Source: Anaeramoeba flamelloides
Taxonomy: Eukaryota; Metamonada; Anaeramoebidae
NCBI GenBank assembly: GCA_027625915.1
Contig: JANTQA010000023.1
Span: 19,592,001 to 19,656,000 of the forward strand
Direction: 5' to 3'
DNA: 64,000 bases
The notes beneath the pieces were generated by a model that saw only the letters and a list, made by a program, of their open reading frames with translations, was not told the DNA's origin and ran no database searches. A program made the position numbers and the translations under genes. Every line of letters starts with the position of its first letter. The first letter of the stretch is position 1. Below are positions 24,202 through 37,149 of the stretch, piece after piece.

Positions 24202-24618
24202 ATGGGCGGAACAGTTGCAAAAAACGAAAACGTGAATCAATTATCAGGTATGACATTTGTTTCAACCGATCCAGGTCAAAGTGAAGCAAAGTATCTTTTT
24301 TCTACAATGACCATAAAGAAAATAAACAAAACAACAACCAACACCAACGAAGAAAAAAAAAAGAAAGAAAAAAAAGAAGAAAAACAAACAAATGAAACAA
24401 CAATAAATCCAATTATGGTACAGAACGATCTACAAAAACAAACGTTCGTCAAACAATTAAACGAAACAAATCTTGAAAGTTCTAGCGAAAGCGACTTTGA
24501 ATCTGATTTTGAAGATAATTCAGAATTTTTTACCGATAATATTCAAATCACAGAATCAGAAAATTATGACGATGACCTTGATTCTGATCCTTTTTCAGAA
24601 GAATCGTCTGATTATTAG
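24202..24618 (+). CDS. Small acidic protein with MGG N-terminus, unknown function
   Basis: 138 residues, ATG to TAG, starting MGGTVAKNENV. Gly at position 2 allows N-myristoylation, though position 6 is Ala rather than the favoured Ser/Thr. A Lys/Glu-rich middle (about 50-65) and a Ser/Asp/Glu-rich C-terminal 45 residues (ESSSESDFESDFED) suggest a disordered protein with casein-kinase-2-like sites. Codon composition differs clearly from the flanks, which favours a real gene. No family recognised. Confidence 0.6.
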   Translation: MGGTVAKNENVNQLSGMTFVSTDPGQSEAKYLFSTMTIKKINKTTTNTNEEKKKKEKKEEKQTNETTINPIMVQNDLQKQTFVKQLNETNLESSSESDFESDFEDNSEFFTDNIQITESENYDDDLDSDPFSEESSDY

Positions 24619-25730
24619 TTTTCAACGTAACCTTATCAATTAGATTTATAAATTTTACAAACACTTTTGTTCAATACAAGAAAACTTTTTCACCTTTTTT
24701 AGTTTCTCTTTTGTTTTTTTCGATTCTTTTCTTTTCTTTTCTTTTCATTTTCTATCTTTTTTTTTTATCAATGTTGTGTTTAAAATAACAGTTCAAAAAA
24801 ATCCTTACCAAACTTTAATTGGTATTCATCAAGGGAACTATTACCTACCATTAACAAATCTTTTTTTATTTTCATCTCTTCTAATTTGAGTGAAAATCAA
24901 ATAAAAATAATCTATTCTTTTTTTCTTGAATAAAATTCTTTTTTGATTTGTCATTCTACCAACATCAGAAATTCTTTACTGTTTTGGATTTTTAAAAACA
25001 TGGTTTTTGAACAATTTATGAAATTTCAATAATCACTTTTTTAACCTACTTTCCCAGCAATTACTTGGCTCTTGTTATCTTTTTTGAGTATTTTCAATCT
25101 GAAAATGATTTTTAAGATTTAAATGTAATTGTAGAAAAGGGGATATTCAGTCTCATGGTTTAGAAAAGGGAAGTTGACATTCTACAGGTTAATCATTTTT
25201 TTCTCATATTAACAGATATATGATCCTTAAATCCAAATAACAATTTTAACTTTTTTTTTTTTTTTTTATCATTCTTTTTTTTCAATTCTACAATCTTCCT
25301 TTAATTTAGAATTCTCAGAAAACAAAAACCAACCAATACAAAGAATAAAAAATAAAACAAATAAATAATTAAATCACTAATTTCATTTTATTTCACAATT
25401 ATTTTATATAAGAAAAAAAATACGAAAAAAAAGAAAAATGAAAATCTTTTTCCGATTTGAAATTTTCAATCATAGCAAGTATATTTCTCGTTATTTGCCT
25501 CCAATTCTAAATCAGAATTTCGATTTTCAATTTGTGTCTTCATTCAAAACAGCAAAAACCATTCCTCTGATTTAACAATTCTGAAAAATAAAATCATTTT
25601 TTGAAATTTTTTCTTGTTTTTTTAACTCTATTTCATTTCTTAATTTTCTTACTCTTTTTCTTGTCTAGCTTTAGAAATTAAATAATTCTTTTCATCGTTT
25701 AAAACGAAAGTTATTTATCTTGTTATTGTT
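24619..25730. other. 3' flank of the MGG gene
   Basis: Holds a (CTTTT)n microsatellite at about 24726-24747 and long T tracts. No gene recognised. Confidence 0.45.
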
Positions 25731-25779
25731 ATAATATTGTATAACATTATAGCTAGGGATATAAAGACCCGAAATATAT

Positions 25780-26440
25780 TTTGTGTTTCAGAAAGTGCCT
25801 TAGTTTGCTGTCAAGTGCCTATGTTTTTTTTAATTTTAGAAATTAAAAAAAAAACCTAACGAAATTTTTCCCGAATTCAAAAGAATAAAGTAAAAATCAA
25901 AGATTTTACTCAATTCTTTTAAATTAAAATTACCCCAACGGAAAGTACCGTAGAGTCCGGTAGAGTGCCTAGGTTTTTTTTTAATTTCTAAAATTAAAAA
26001 AAACCTAACAGCGGTTTTCTTGAGGTTTTCTGTTTTATCTGTGCTATCAATTGATTTTACAAATAAACAGAAAACTCAACGAATCTTTTCCAAAATTTAA
26101 AAGAATGGAGAAAAATCAAAGATTTTACTCAATTCTTTGGATTCTGGAAAACCTAACCGCGGTTTTTTTCACTTTTTGTTTTTGTTTCGAAAATCAAAAA
26201 GATTTTCTAATCAAAACAAAAATTAAAAAAAATTTAACGTGAAGTGCCGTAGAGTACCTAGGTTTTTTTAATTTCAAAAAGTAAAAAATCTCTAATGGCG
26301 CTTTTCCAGAATTCAAAATAATTGATTAAAATCCATGATTTTTCTCTATTCTTTTAAATTCTGGAAAACCTAACGGCAAACAGGAGGTAATTTGATTGAA
26401 TCACCACTCTCCTCAAAAAGAATAAAATAAAAAAAAAAAA
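25780..26440 (+). mobile_element. LINE 3'-tail hairpin cluster
   Basis: Run of hairpins with the CCTAGGTTTTTTT / AAAACCTAAC arms, separated by AGTGCC(G)TAGAGTGCC-like spacers. It ends with a small GGAGGT / CTCTCCTC hairpin and an A-rich tail (about 26405-26440). The layout matches the LINE tail at 49440-49939. No RT remnant is recognisable upstream. Confidence 0.7.
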
Positions 26441-29157
26441 CTAAAATTATTTAGCTTAATAAAACGTAGATTCCAAGACTATTTTATGAAAAATAAAATC
26501 AAATTCTAAAATCAAACAAGTTTAAAATTAAATTATTTTTTATTGTTATATTTATTCATTTATTTTTATTTTATTAGAAAAGGGATTAGTTTATTTTAAA
26601 TAAAACAAGATTTTTTTATTTAATATTGATATCTTTCCCAAATTTCTTCTAATAATGATCTTCTAAAATTGACAAATCTATCAAAAAATTTCCCACTCTT
26701 TTGTGCAATTCTTTCACCTTGACAAGCTATTTGAAAATTAAAAGAAAAATGAATAGTAAAAAAGGTTAAGTTGAAAATTTTGGATGTATTATAATTTTCA
26801 TTTTTTATGATTTGATTTATTTAATTTTAATCACAATTTTTAAAATTAATTTTTTTTTTTTTTGATTTGAAATAAAGTTTTTTGAGAAAAAAGATAAAGT
26901 ATTGTTATTGGTTAAGATTTTCCGAAAGTTATATAATATTATAATGAAATTCTCGTTTTTAAATTGTATTACATATAGAAGCTTAAAAGAATGACTGAAA
27001 ACTGAAAATGGGAAAAAATGTTCATTGAATTAATGTTTTCCTTATGAATAAAAAAAAAAATAGAATTTATATATCTATTTCATCATTATTAAATTTTCGA
27101 TTATATTAAATAATATCAAAAACAATTTTTTTTTTTTACTTAGGTTTAAATATTTTATCCTTAAAATAATCTTTAAAAGAGAAAAATTCAATAAATCATA
27201 AATGACCAATTGTATAATTTATTTAATCATATTATGGAGAAAGTATCAATATAAAGTCAAAATTTTCACTTTTTTATCAATTCCAAAAGAAGATCAGAAA
27301 ACAATATTTTTTATTTTCGCTTGTTATTATTCAAAGTGCTTTTTGAAAAATAATTTATTACAATTTTTTCACATGTAAAATTGAAATGCCAAAATAAAAT
27401 GTTAGGTTGAAGCGTTTTAGCTACTTTGGGAAATATTAAATGGTTTATCCCTTTGTTCTTATCTTAACATTGTATTGTTGCATTTTATTTTATGTTTGAA
27501 AATAAATCTAATACATTATTTTTTATAAGACACCTTAAATGTTAAAAATCAAACAAAAACTCATCCTAAATAAACAATATTGTTTTCAAATCTAATTGTA
27601 AATTAAAAAAAAAGTGAAGTTGTTGACTTCTGGCATAAGACTCTTATTTTTATTGAACTTAGTCTAAAATTAAAAAGTAATGGTATGGTTGAGATCAAAA
27701 AAAAAAAAAAAAAAGAGAGATCCAAAAGAATCTTAAGATCGGGCTTTTCATTTTCTGTTTATCTTATTGTGAAATATTTTAAATTTAAACTGCTGTTTTT
27801 TAATCCTGGATTGAGTAAAGAAAATGATTTAACTGAAGAGAATTAAAAATATAGAATATGTCTTAAGGATTTGTAATATCCCAGAGAAATTTATATTTTT
27901 AGTTGCTTCTAATACGATAATTGGACGAGATTCGAGGATTATTCCTTAATCGATAATTATTATCTATCTAAATGATCAATCAACCCATCAACCAGGTATC
28001 AAACCACAAGAAAAATATCAAATGATCTGATTACTGGTTTAATTTGTTTCTTTTGATTTTTTTTTCAAAATTGATTGTTTTTTTGAAGGATCTTTGTATG
28101 ATCAAATTATAATTTTTCTAATTCTAAAATATGTTAAAATTACTTGAAAAGGTATTAAAAGTTTGAAATTCGAATTAATTTTTAACACTATTATGAAGAC
28201 CAATATCATGATTTGTAATTTATTTCCTATTTTATTTATAGAACCTCACAATTTCAAATAATTACACATTTTTTTAAAATTAATTAGGAATTGAAATAAA
28301 AATGATCAATGACTCTTTTGGATGTCTAGAAGAATAATTATTATGAATTAAATCTTTTTTTAAAATTCACCAAAAAAATAATGAATTTTCAAGATGGACA
28401 AACGTTTAAAAAAAATGTTAATTTTTTCTTATATGAAAATTCAAATAGATTTTGTTACATTTTTGAGTTCAAGTTGAGTAAACTTTTTAAAAAAAAGTTT
28501 GAAATAAATCCAATAATACTTCTTTTAAAGTTCTACAAGATAAGATATTATTATTTACAAAAATTCAAAAGAATTATCCAGAAAATATGTTAGATACTTT
28601 TGTCAGATTAAAACAAAACACTTTTTGATTTTAATAATATTTAAAAAGATATTAAAACATTTTCAAACAAGGTAAAAAAGAAATAAAAAAAAATTAATGA
28701 ATTTAATTAATTGATAATAAATTTTTTTAAATAAATTTGAAATTATATTACTAAATAAAATGAATTACTTTTTCAAAGAAAATACTATTAAAGAAAAAAA
28801 TTATATAAGAAATACCAATGAAACCTGAAATTCTCTTTTTTAAAGTAGAATTTTGAAAAATTCATAATTATTATTATCATTATTTTTTGAGATCTCTAGA
28901 ATATTTGGTTTTGGGTTTATTTACCAAGAAAATTATGTTCAAATAATTACTATATATAATATGAATAAAATCTGAAAATATAAATCGAATGGATTTAGTA
29001 TTAGATCTCGAAAAAATAATCTACATAAAAAAATCAAATAAATTTCTCAAACTTACTTTTAATTTTGTTTTTTTTAAATATTATTTTCTCTGAAAATTTC
29101 AAGTCTTGGTATAAGTAAAATAAAAGTTTTAATATTTTTTATAATTTTTTTGAGAGT
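26441..29157. other. Long intergenic region, mostly unassigned
   Basis: Apart from a possible exon at 26620-26726 I see only AT-rich sequence and homopolymers. An open stretch at 28381-28593 (+; YENSNRFCYIF) faintly resembles the LINE C-terminal block and may be a fossil of it. Confidence 0.35.
26620..26726 (-). other. Possible orphan 3' exon
   Basis: After a TTTTCAAATAG acceptor on the minus strand, an open frame reads CQGERIAQKSGKFF and ends LLEEIWERYQY then TAA. It looks like real protein and has a good acceptor, but no upstream exon was found nearby. Either a distant exon or a gene relic; family not recognised. Confidence 0.35.
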
Positions 29158-32100
29158 CTAAAACTTTAGAGCAACAATATAATTTTGCAATATACTATCA
29201 AATATTTCAATTCCAGTGAGTTTTATGGTGATACTACCATCTTAAGATTTATAATAAATGAAAATTAAATATAAAACAAAAAAAAAAAAAAAAAGAATTT
29301 TACCTTTTGTAAGTAGAAAATCTCTGAGTTCATTTTTCTTAACAATTGGAGGAAGAGGTAAATATGGCTCATATTGTGGAACACAATTTCTCATAGAAAC
29401 TTCCAATCTAATTGCGATATATATATACCCATTTATATATAAAAAAATAAAAGAATAAAAAAAATTAAATAACAAAAAAAAAAAAAAGATTTTTTATAAA
29501 AAAATATAAAATTCAAAATAATGATTCAAACTGGTATTTAATTTCTTCGTCATCTTTTAAGGGCTTTACTGCAATAAAAATGTGATTTTGTTTACTTTTA
29601 AAACTAGATGGCAAAAATGTGGTATTGCCATCAATAAAAGCAATTACTACCACATCATTACCAATATGCTTTTTTCTGGTAACTTGCTGAGAATCCTTTT
29701 CATTATAAGGGAGAAGAGTTAAGACATGGAACATAATCGAAAAATCGTTCCATTCTGTATAAATGCTAGTTTCCCCACTTGCGTTATGCTTTACATCTAG
29801 CCCACCTCGATATTTTTTCCAACCTAAAAGAGTTACTGGATCACCAAGAATATCTAAAAAATCTTGGAATTCCTTGCTAATCTCAACGTTTGTTATATAT
29901 TCTTCTTGTGTTTTTTGTTTGTCTTTGATATATAAGACACCAAATTTATAATTTCGAGGAATCTTTAAGAAATTAAAATTATTATTTTAAAAAGAAAAAT
30001 TAAGAAATATAGATTTATGAAAATAAAAAATGAAAAAATAAATTAGAATAAATTGATTGGCATTAACTACGACTTTGGCAATTGAAAATTTAAGTACAAG
30101 CGTATTCTAAAGAGTGTTTCGAGGTTTGTAAATCTCAAAAATATTTATTCGGTCAGGTCTACGAAGGAAAAAAATGGATTTTTTTACGAAAAATGTCAGA
30201 ATTTTGTCAACCTCGTTTCTGTGATTTCTGATATTTCTGTGATTTCTGTGGTTTCTGTGATTTCTGTGATTTCAGTTACATTAAAAAATGACAAAGAAGG
30301 TAGGGAAAATCGACTTTTTGAGAAAATTTCAATTTAAGTGAAAATGGAAAACCATTTGGCATTGTTGAGATTTACCTACAATTATTTTTTTATTTTATGA
30401 ATTAAGTTTAATTGGTTTTCCTTTTTCACCTAAAGGGTAAAAATGGAGAAAATTGAATATTTTTGCGGAATTGTTCTTTGTTATTTTAAAACAAAGACAC
30501 ATTTGATAAAAGGCACGGTAATATGTTTGGTATTGTATCAAATTCACCAAAATGCTAAATTCCGAAAAAAGAAAAGATTATTTTTAATTCATATAATTTT
30601 TTTTAAATAAAAAAAAAGCTTGACTCGTTTTTGCAAAATTTTTTTATATTAATTAATGTAAAATTCCACAAAACCTTTACCAGAGCTACTTCAGCCCAAT
30701 TTGTATTGAACTGAACAATTCAGTTTTTCGAGAGAAACAAAAAAAATAAAAAAAAATGTCACATAGAAATGAACAAAAAAGACCAAAAAAATGAACCAAA
30801 TGTTTCGAGTATTAGGTAATGTAGATTCTTTCAAAATATAAAATAGAGTAAACAATATCCCCAAGATCCTAATGGGAACTTCAATTCAAGAAAAAAACTA
30901 AAAAGAATCAAGACAAAAAAAACTAAGAGAAAATCACAATTCCTTAGTTGGAATTGTTCTGATTTGTGGAGACAATTGAAAATCCAAGCAACTTGATGAT
31001 GAAAACTCATATTCACACGATCTTCAAAAGTTAGAGTCATTTATCCAGAATGTTTGAAATGATCTTCATTTTTTCAAGCTAAAAAATCGTGATTATTTTT
31101 CAATTTCATTTTTAGGTTTCATTAATAAGGGTGTTCGAGTTTACCAATCTATGTTTTTTTTTTGTTCATTTTCCATAAAAAAAATGACGAAAAATGATCT
31201 TTTGATCCAAATTGTTTCAGATCTTTATTAACGTCCCTTCATAATTTTAATGAGGATTGTACCAAAATCCTTTGAGACAATTTGGTGAATTGCCAACGTA
31301 TCCCTTAAGTGATGGGTGAAAAAAATGAGTGAATTAACAATTTATTAAAATGGAAAAATAGATCAAAAAAAAAAAAACATATGCCAAAAGTGAAATAAAA
31401 GAATACAAACCCCATTCCAAAAATTTGGACATATCTAAATCAAAAAGAGGAAAAAAAAAAAATCATGATTTATTATATTATTCCAAACTTCATATTATAC
31501 CACATTTAATATACCAAGTATTAATGTTTTGAGAGGTAACCATTTTTATACAAACAAATCGAAAAAAAAAATAAAACGAAAAAATAAAAATTGGTGTGTC
31601 TAAAATGGTGAAACGAGTTGTAAAAAAAAAAAGTATGAGATAAATTTGTTGGAATTTTACTAAACAAATAACGATCGATCAAATAATTAGATACCATATA
31701 CATATTGTATGTGATTTTTGTATTTCACTAAACTCAACTCTAACCTTTATATTATTCATTGAAAAAAAGTTTTTCGATATAACGAAATATATTACGTAGC
31801 TGGAAAAAAAAGAAATGAAAACAAAAAAATAGAAAAGACAAAAAATGATAATAGTTTGTAAAATCAAAATTATTTCCAAATTGTATGTAAAGTGTAGTAT
31901 TGTTAAGCTTTAACCTCTTTTAACATGTGTGGGTTATCTCCTTTTTATTTTTCAATATTTTCCCTTTTACAAAATAAAAAATTATAAATATGTGTTGTAT
32001 TATTACTGGGCCTTTAGCCTTCGAAACAATACATAAATATTTAAATTTTTTATTTTGTAAAAGGGAAAATATTGAAAAATAAAAAGGAGATAACTTACTT

Positions 32101-34311
32101 ATCAACCACCAAGTATCATTTTAAAGGCACTTTACTCAATTTATTAATTTTTTTTTAAAAAATGAGGTAAAAAGGACAATAAGGCTAATATTCTCCTTTT
32201 TGGAGTAAAAGGGACAGATATAAACCAATAATTTTCCGATTTGAATTTTTTCAAAATTTTGTTTTTTTACCGGTTGATAAGTTTCCAAATTTTTGAAATT
32301 TCGTTTATTTAAAGATTTGTGAAATAATATCAAACTTGATTGACCCGTTTAGTCCTTTGGGTTATTACTAACTACCCTGGAATAATTAAATTTGGATTAT
32401 TAATTATTTATTATTTTAATCAAATTCAAAAAGTATTTATTTAGGTTTGGTGTTAAAATTTTAAATGTTTTAATAAAGTTATTTTGGGATAATTTTTAAT
32501 TTCATGATTTGTTGATTTTTATGGGATTTTTTTTTTTTAATAAACGAAATGAAAAAATTGCTTTTAAACTATACATTGAATAAACAAATTATATTTTTTT
32601 CAAGTTTAAAATAATTATTGTAATTTTTATGAAATTAAATAGAGTTTTTAAACTGAGTTATTCTAGAACCTAGTGGTTTTATTTTAAAAGTGTATTTTGG
32701 TACAATTCTAAACATACAATAAGATTCCTTCCTTCTTTCAAAGAAAATAATTTTTGTTGGAATAATTTAAATTCGAAAATTTGTTGAATTTTGAACTTTT
32801 TAAAAATGTGAAAAAGAGATTAAACTTTTAAAAAACAATAATTCATTTTTGAAAAATAGAATTTGATCCTAAGAAAGGTTGATATTATGGAAGCCATATT
32901 TTAACTTGGATTTTAAAATTTTTAAAATGTGGTAAAAAATTTGATTTTATTTATTATTGAATTTACTATCAGGTTTTTGTTTATGGTTACACGAATTCCT
33001 GAACTTTAAGGTAGAAACGATATTTTTTGGAGAATTGCAAATGAAAAATGTGTTTGTTCTATTTTTTCCAAGGATTTATTTTTTTTTTATTGGTTTGTTT
33101 GTTGTGAAAAAGAAATTTCACAAAATGATAAAAAATATACTGTTATTTTCCAATTAGGAAATGAAAAATTGTATTTTAATTTCACGAATTTTGCTTCATC
33201 ACTAATTAGCCAAATTCAAAACCCACAAGATCTTGACAAATTGGTGACAAAATAAAAAAATATATTTCTTTTAATTTAGCTAAATACTGATTAAACTTTG
33301 GGTTTTGGAATCAAGTGTAAAATTTTTTGAATTTGAAAAGAATGTTTCCAATTTGTATAGGGTTTTTGTTTAAGAAAAAGAAAAAAAATAATAGATATTA
33401 CCTCCAAATTCTCCATTTGTAATAATTCTTTTTCTTCCTTTTCTTGTAAACATTTTTGAATCATCGATCCGTCAAATTCCAGATCAAAAGCTTTGATAAG
33501 TGACTGAGGCTTTGGGCCTAACGAAAATAGTTTTCTCCAAATAGAATAAGAAATATCCAGTTTCTTGATTCTTTTAAATTTTGATTCACTTTCTGTCGAG
33601 CACATTATTAAAAGCTCTTTATTGTCTTCATCGTCAAGAATCGTAAATAAATAAAAAGAATTCATTGATTGACAAACAGTAAAACAACTGTAATCTAAGA
33701 TAATACAATTAATCAAAATAAAATAAAATAAAAAAAAAAAAAGAAAAATAAAAAGATTCGAAAGTTATATTTGGTTGAGCACGACAGCAAATTTAAAAGA
33801 AAAGATCTCTTGAGGGAAATCAAAAAAAAAGGAAAACAAAATCTCTTTGTGTTCTATTTTCCAGTTGATAATTTTTTAATTTGTTTTTTTTGTTTTTTTG
33901 TTTTGTAGGGCGATGCTTTGGTCTTGCAAAAAAAGAATAAAAAAAAAAAAAATAATTTTCTTTTGTTTCCAGAATTTGTAAATTTGTATCTCTTTTGGAA
34001 ATTTTCTTTTAACAACAACACAAAAAAGAAAAAAGAAAAAAGAAAACTTGGAAAAACTCATTAGGAAGAGAATGGATACCTTTGTTTAAAAAGGAGTCAC
34101 TAAAAATTGTTTTGTTATTAAAAACATCTAAATTGGTAGTTTTTTGTTCTTCATTAAAATGTTCGACTTTCCAACCCTCGATTGGTTCAAATAATGAATA
34201 ATTCATCAGCTCTTCAAGATCTAGCTTCTTTTCCTCAATATCTAGGCTGTCTTCGGAAAATTCCCCAAATTCTAAGATTTGTTTGTCAAGTACTTTTTCA
34301 AGCTCGTTCAT
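29158..34311 (-). CDS. Rap/Ran-GAP domain protein (GTPase-activating)
   Basis: Five exons read downward: 34311-34080, 33694-33402, 29962-29532, 29407-29304, 29240-29158; all junction phases match, giving 380 residues ending in TAG. Residues ~176-375 are a RapGAP domain: YKFGVLYIKDKQ, RGGLDVKH, IMFHVLTLLPYNE, then RKKHIGNDVVV, which holds the catalytic asparagine-thumb Asn (about residue 277); NHIFIAV and the C-terminal PPIV...LRDFLLTK follow. Rap1GAP has the same blocks in the same order. It should stimulate GTP hydrolysis on a Rap-like small GTPase. The N-terminal ~175 residues are family-typical but unassigned. Introns are 385, 3439, 124 and 63 bp; the 3.4 kb one carries several repeats. 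The start is the first ATG of the first exon. Confidence 0.92.
30215..30274. repeat. Short tandem repeat (TTTCTGTGA)n
   Basis: About six imperfect copies of a 9-mer, TTTCTGTGA, in the large RapGAP intron; unusually GC-containing for the region. Confidence 0.85.
31410..31900 (-). mobile_element. Tc1-like inverted-repeat element
   Basis: Begins CCCATTCCAAAAATTTGGACAT and is the reverse complement of the 38424-38952 element over most of its length (shared ATCGATCAAAT region and TGTAAAGTGTAGTATTGTTA). Its far end is degraded. Inside the RapGAP intron; no transposase seen. Confidence 0.65.
31933..32094. repeat. Foldback with perfect 51-bp arms
   Basis: 31933-31983 and 32044-32094 are exact reverse complements (GTTATCTCCTTTTTATTTTT left, AAAAATAAAAAGGAGATAAC right) around a 60 bp loop. 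Perfect arms indicate recent origin or correction. It lies in the RapGAP intron. Confidence 0.92.
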
Positions 34312-34579
34312 GTGTGTTCTTATTTTGAGATTTGGTAAACTTGGAACAAAGATTCTTTTTCAAAAAAATCGATTTTTGAGCGGATATAAAGAACAAAAAA
34401 AAATTGTTAATAATAAAACAATAAGAAAAATGGATTTGCAAAGTTTTTTTTTTTCAGTAAAAAATCAATTTAATAAAGAGAATGAAGAAAGATTGACAAC
34501 AAATTCACAGACACAGTATTCAAAATGAATAACTTAAAACGTGAGTATTTTACAATAGTCTTTGAATAGTTTTTTTCAG

Positions 34580-34756
34580 TTTGAAAGAGGAAATTTGCCA
34601 AATCGAATTACCGAAAAAATCTTCTCAATTATTTTGTTGTTGAAAAAAAAGTTACTCACTAACAAAAACGTAGACTTCTATTGTGAGTTTGTAAGATTGT
34701 GTAAAAGCAAAATTTCAATAAAATTGAATTTCAGAATTGGAAATAAAAATAAATGA
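34580..34756 (+). other. Possible exon, F-box-like
   Basis: After a TTTTTTTCAG acceptor, 58 open codons read FERGNLPNRITEKIFSII and end in TGA. The LP-x-x-I-x-x-KIFSI pattern recalls the start of an F-box. No upstream exon with a matching phase was found: the GTGAGT donor at 34541 is preceded by in-frame stops. It is divergent from the RapGAP gene 270 bp away. Confidence 0.25.
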
Positions 34757-35719
34757 TAAAAACTTTTTAAACTGACAAAGAAATAACAATTTTGTCAAAT
34801 AATTTTTTAGCATTATTAAATTCAGATTTTTGCCATGTTTATGTAATTTTCTTCGAATTTGTGGTAAAATTTTGAAATATGTTTTGAGTAGTATTACTTG
34901 TGTTTGAATAAGAACTGGAAAAAATTTCTCTTAGCTTTCTTTTCCTTTTTTTCAATTTCCCTTTTATTCTTTAAGGTTTACAATCCCTGAAATTTTAAAA
35001 AACCATTATCTCGTATTGGGTGTTGGGAACTTGTTATTTTGGTTCTTGGTTGATCGATCTTTGACAATCTATTAATTTTAATAGTGGTTCAAAAATGCTT
35101 TTTTTTGCATTTTATTTTTTTTTACCGAAAATCCAAATCGAAGAATAGTAAGACTTATAAACTAGTAAGGATATTCTTTATTAATAAAATTTGATTTTTG
35201 GGTTGTCAATTGAAATATTTATTTCCGTTTTGGTTTTATTTGAAGTTTTTAATAAAAAAAATATTTTTTTATTTTTGAATTAGTTCTCGTTTCTACAAAT
35301 AAAATAATTACACATATTGTATTTACTTAAACCAAATATATATTCGAACAATAAAATGAAAATTTATTTTTGGAATTTCTCTATAAATAAAAAGTAATAT
35401 ATTTCTCAAAAAAATTTCAAATAATCTTTTTTCTAACAATTTTAAAAATTAAATCCAGTTAAAAAGAAATAATTGTATCAAATTTTATATACCAGATCAA
35501 CAAATATATGCCTGTTTTTATCTATTTTTTAATTATTTTGATTTCCATTTTTTAATCCATATATAAAGATATTTGTCGTTGGCTTAACCCATTATCCCTT
35601 TTAATATAAAATTCTTTTGTTAAGTTGAAGAAATGATTTTCGTGATTTTATTTCGAATAAACTCAGGCACATGAAATTGGTAATATTTATTCACTCACTT
35701 CATTAACATGAAAAAATAA
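34757..35719. other. Intergenic
   Basis: TTAAGGTTTACAATCCCTGAA at about 34973 matches the left end of the TTAA element at 52351, so a fragment of that family probably lies here. No gene seen. Confidence 0.4.
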
Positions 35720-37130
35720 AATTGAAAATTTAAAGTTGTGCAAAACTATTACTGCAATTACCATTTAATTCTGGTTATTAAATAAGAACTATTCACAATA
35801 TAATCAACATTTCAGAACTTCAAATTCATGAGACACTTGTATTTATTGTTGCCAGTACTACTATTTTTAAAAGTCTTTAGTTAAGAAAAAAAAATGTATG
35901 TTTTCAGGCTAATTTTTTTTTAAATTGTGACAATTCATTATTATTAAATTCGGCTTTAGGATATTTATTTAAATTGATGATAACCAATAGTTTGTTAAAA
36001 ACTCTTATCATCAAAAAAAAAAAAAAAAAAATTGAAAAAAAATCCCTAAGGATAAATATTCCCGGTCCTAAGTTTTCCAAGATTCAAAGTAATTATGTAA
36101 AACTATACAATTTTTACTAGATTCTTTTAAATTCTGGAAACCTAAAGAAAAGTTTCTGCCATGCGCTTATCATTTCCAAAATTTAAAATAAATGAGAAAA
36201 ATCTTATTTTTTTTCGATTCTTTTAAGATCTGGAAATCTATAGTGGTTCTGTTTAATCTGTTAAATTAAAATTAAATTTCTTAAATTTTCTGTTCATTTC
36301 GAAAATTAAAAAAAACCCAACGGAAGTGTCGGTAAAGTACAGTCAAGTGCCTAGATTTTTTTTTAATTTTTGAAATGAAACCGAAAATTTATTAAATTTT
36401 CATTTTATTTCAAAAAGTAAAAAAAAAAACCTAACAGTCCTTTTCTTGAAGTTTTCGGTTTTATTTGTAAAATTTTCTAGGTTTTTTTTCCTTTTTGAAA
36501 TAAATCGAAAATTTATTAAAAATTTCGGTTTATTTCAGAAAGTAAAAAAAACCTAACGAAAATCTTTCAATTTTCCTAATAAACAGAAAACTCAAGAAAA
36601 GTTAAGGATTTTTTTCCAGAATTTAAAAGAATAGAGTAAAATTTATATGATTTTACTCTATTCTTTTAAATTCTGGAAAACCTAATGAAGGTGTACTATA
36701 TTTTTTTTAAATTTTTGAAATAAACAGAAAATTTATATAAATTTTCGGTTAATTACAAAAAATAAAAAAAAAACTAAAAATAAAATAAAAAAATTTTTTT
36801 TTTTTCAATTTAAAAGAATAAAGAATTCTTTAATAGTCAAAAAAATGATTTTATTTTTGAAAGATATTCATCAGATTTAAAATACTTTTGAAATATAATA
36901 AAATAAACTTTTAACTGTAAAAAAAAAATTCATAATTTTTTACTATTAAATTAAATTAAAATTTTAATAGAACCTGGGAAATTGGATTAGGAACTTAAAT
37001 TGTAAAAGAATATTAAAAACAGTATTTGATCTAAGATCTCTTATTAACCAATGTGTTTAATATAAGTACAATGAAAAAGTGAAAAATTACTAAATGTTTC
37101 ATTTTTTTTTTTTGAAAAATTTTTTAAATG
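35720..37130 (+). repeat. 1.3 kb dispersed repeat with central hairpin cluster, copy 2
   Basis: Collinear with 1620-2870: left flank (AACTTCAAATTC...TTTTTAAAAGTCT), hairpins at about 36060-36760 (CCTAAGTTTTCC, TTTTTTACTTTCTGAAA arms), right flank with GAAAGATATTCATCAGATTT. The hairpin region is somewhat longer than in copy 1. Confidence 0.7.
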
Positions 37131-37149
37131 AACTCATTAATTAAAATTA

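Noticed and set aside
29763-29951. 62-codon plus-strand ORF
   Set aside because: Antisense shadow of the RapGAP catalytic exon.
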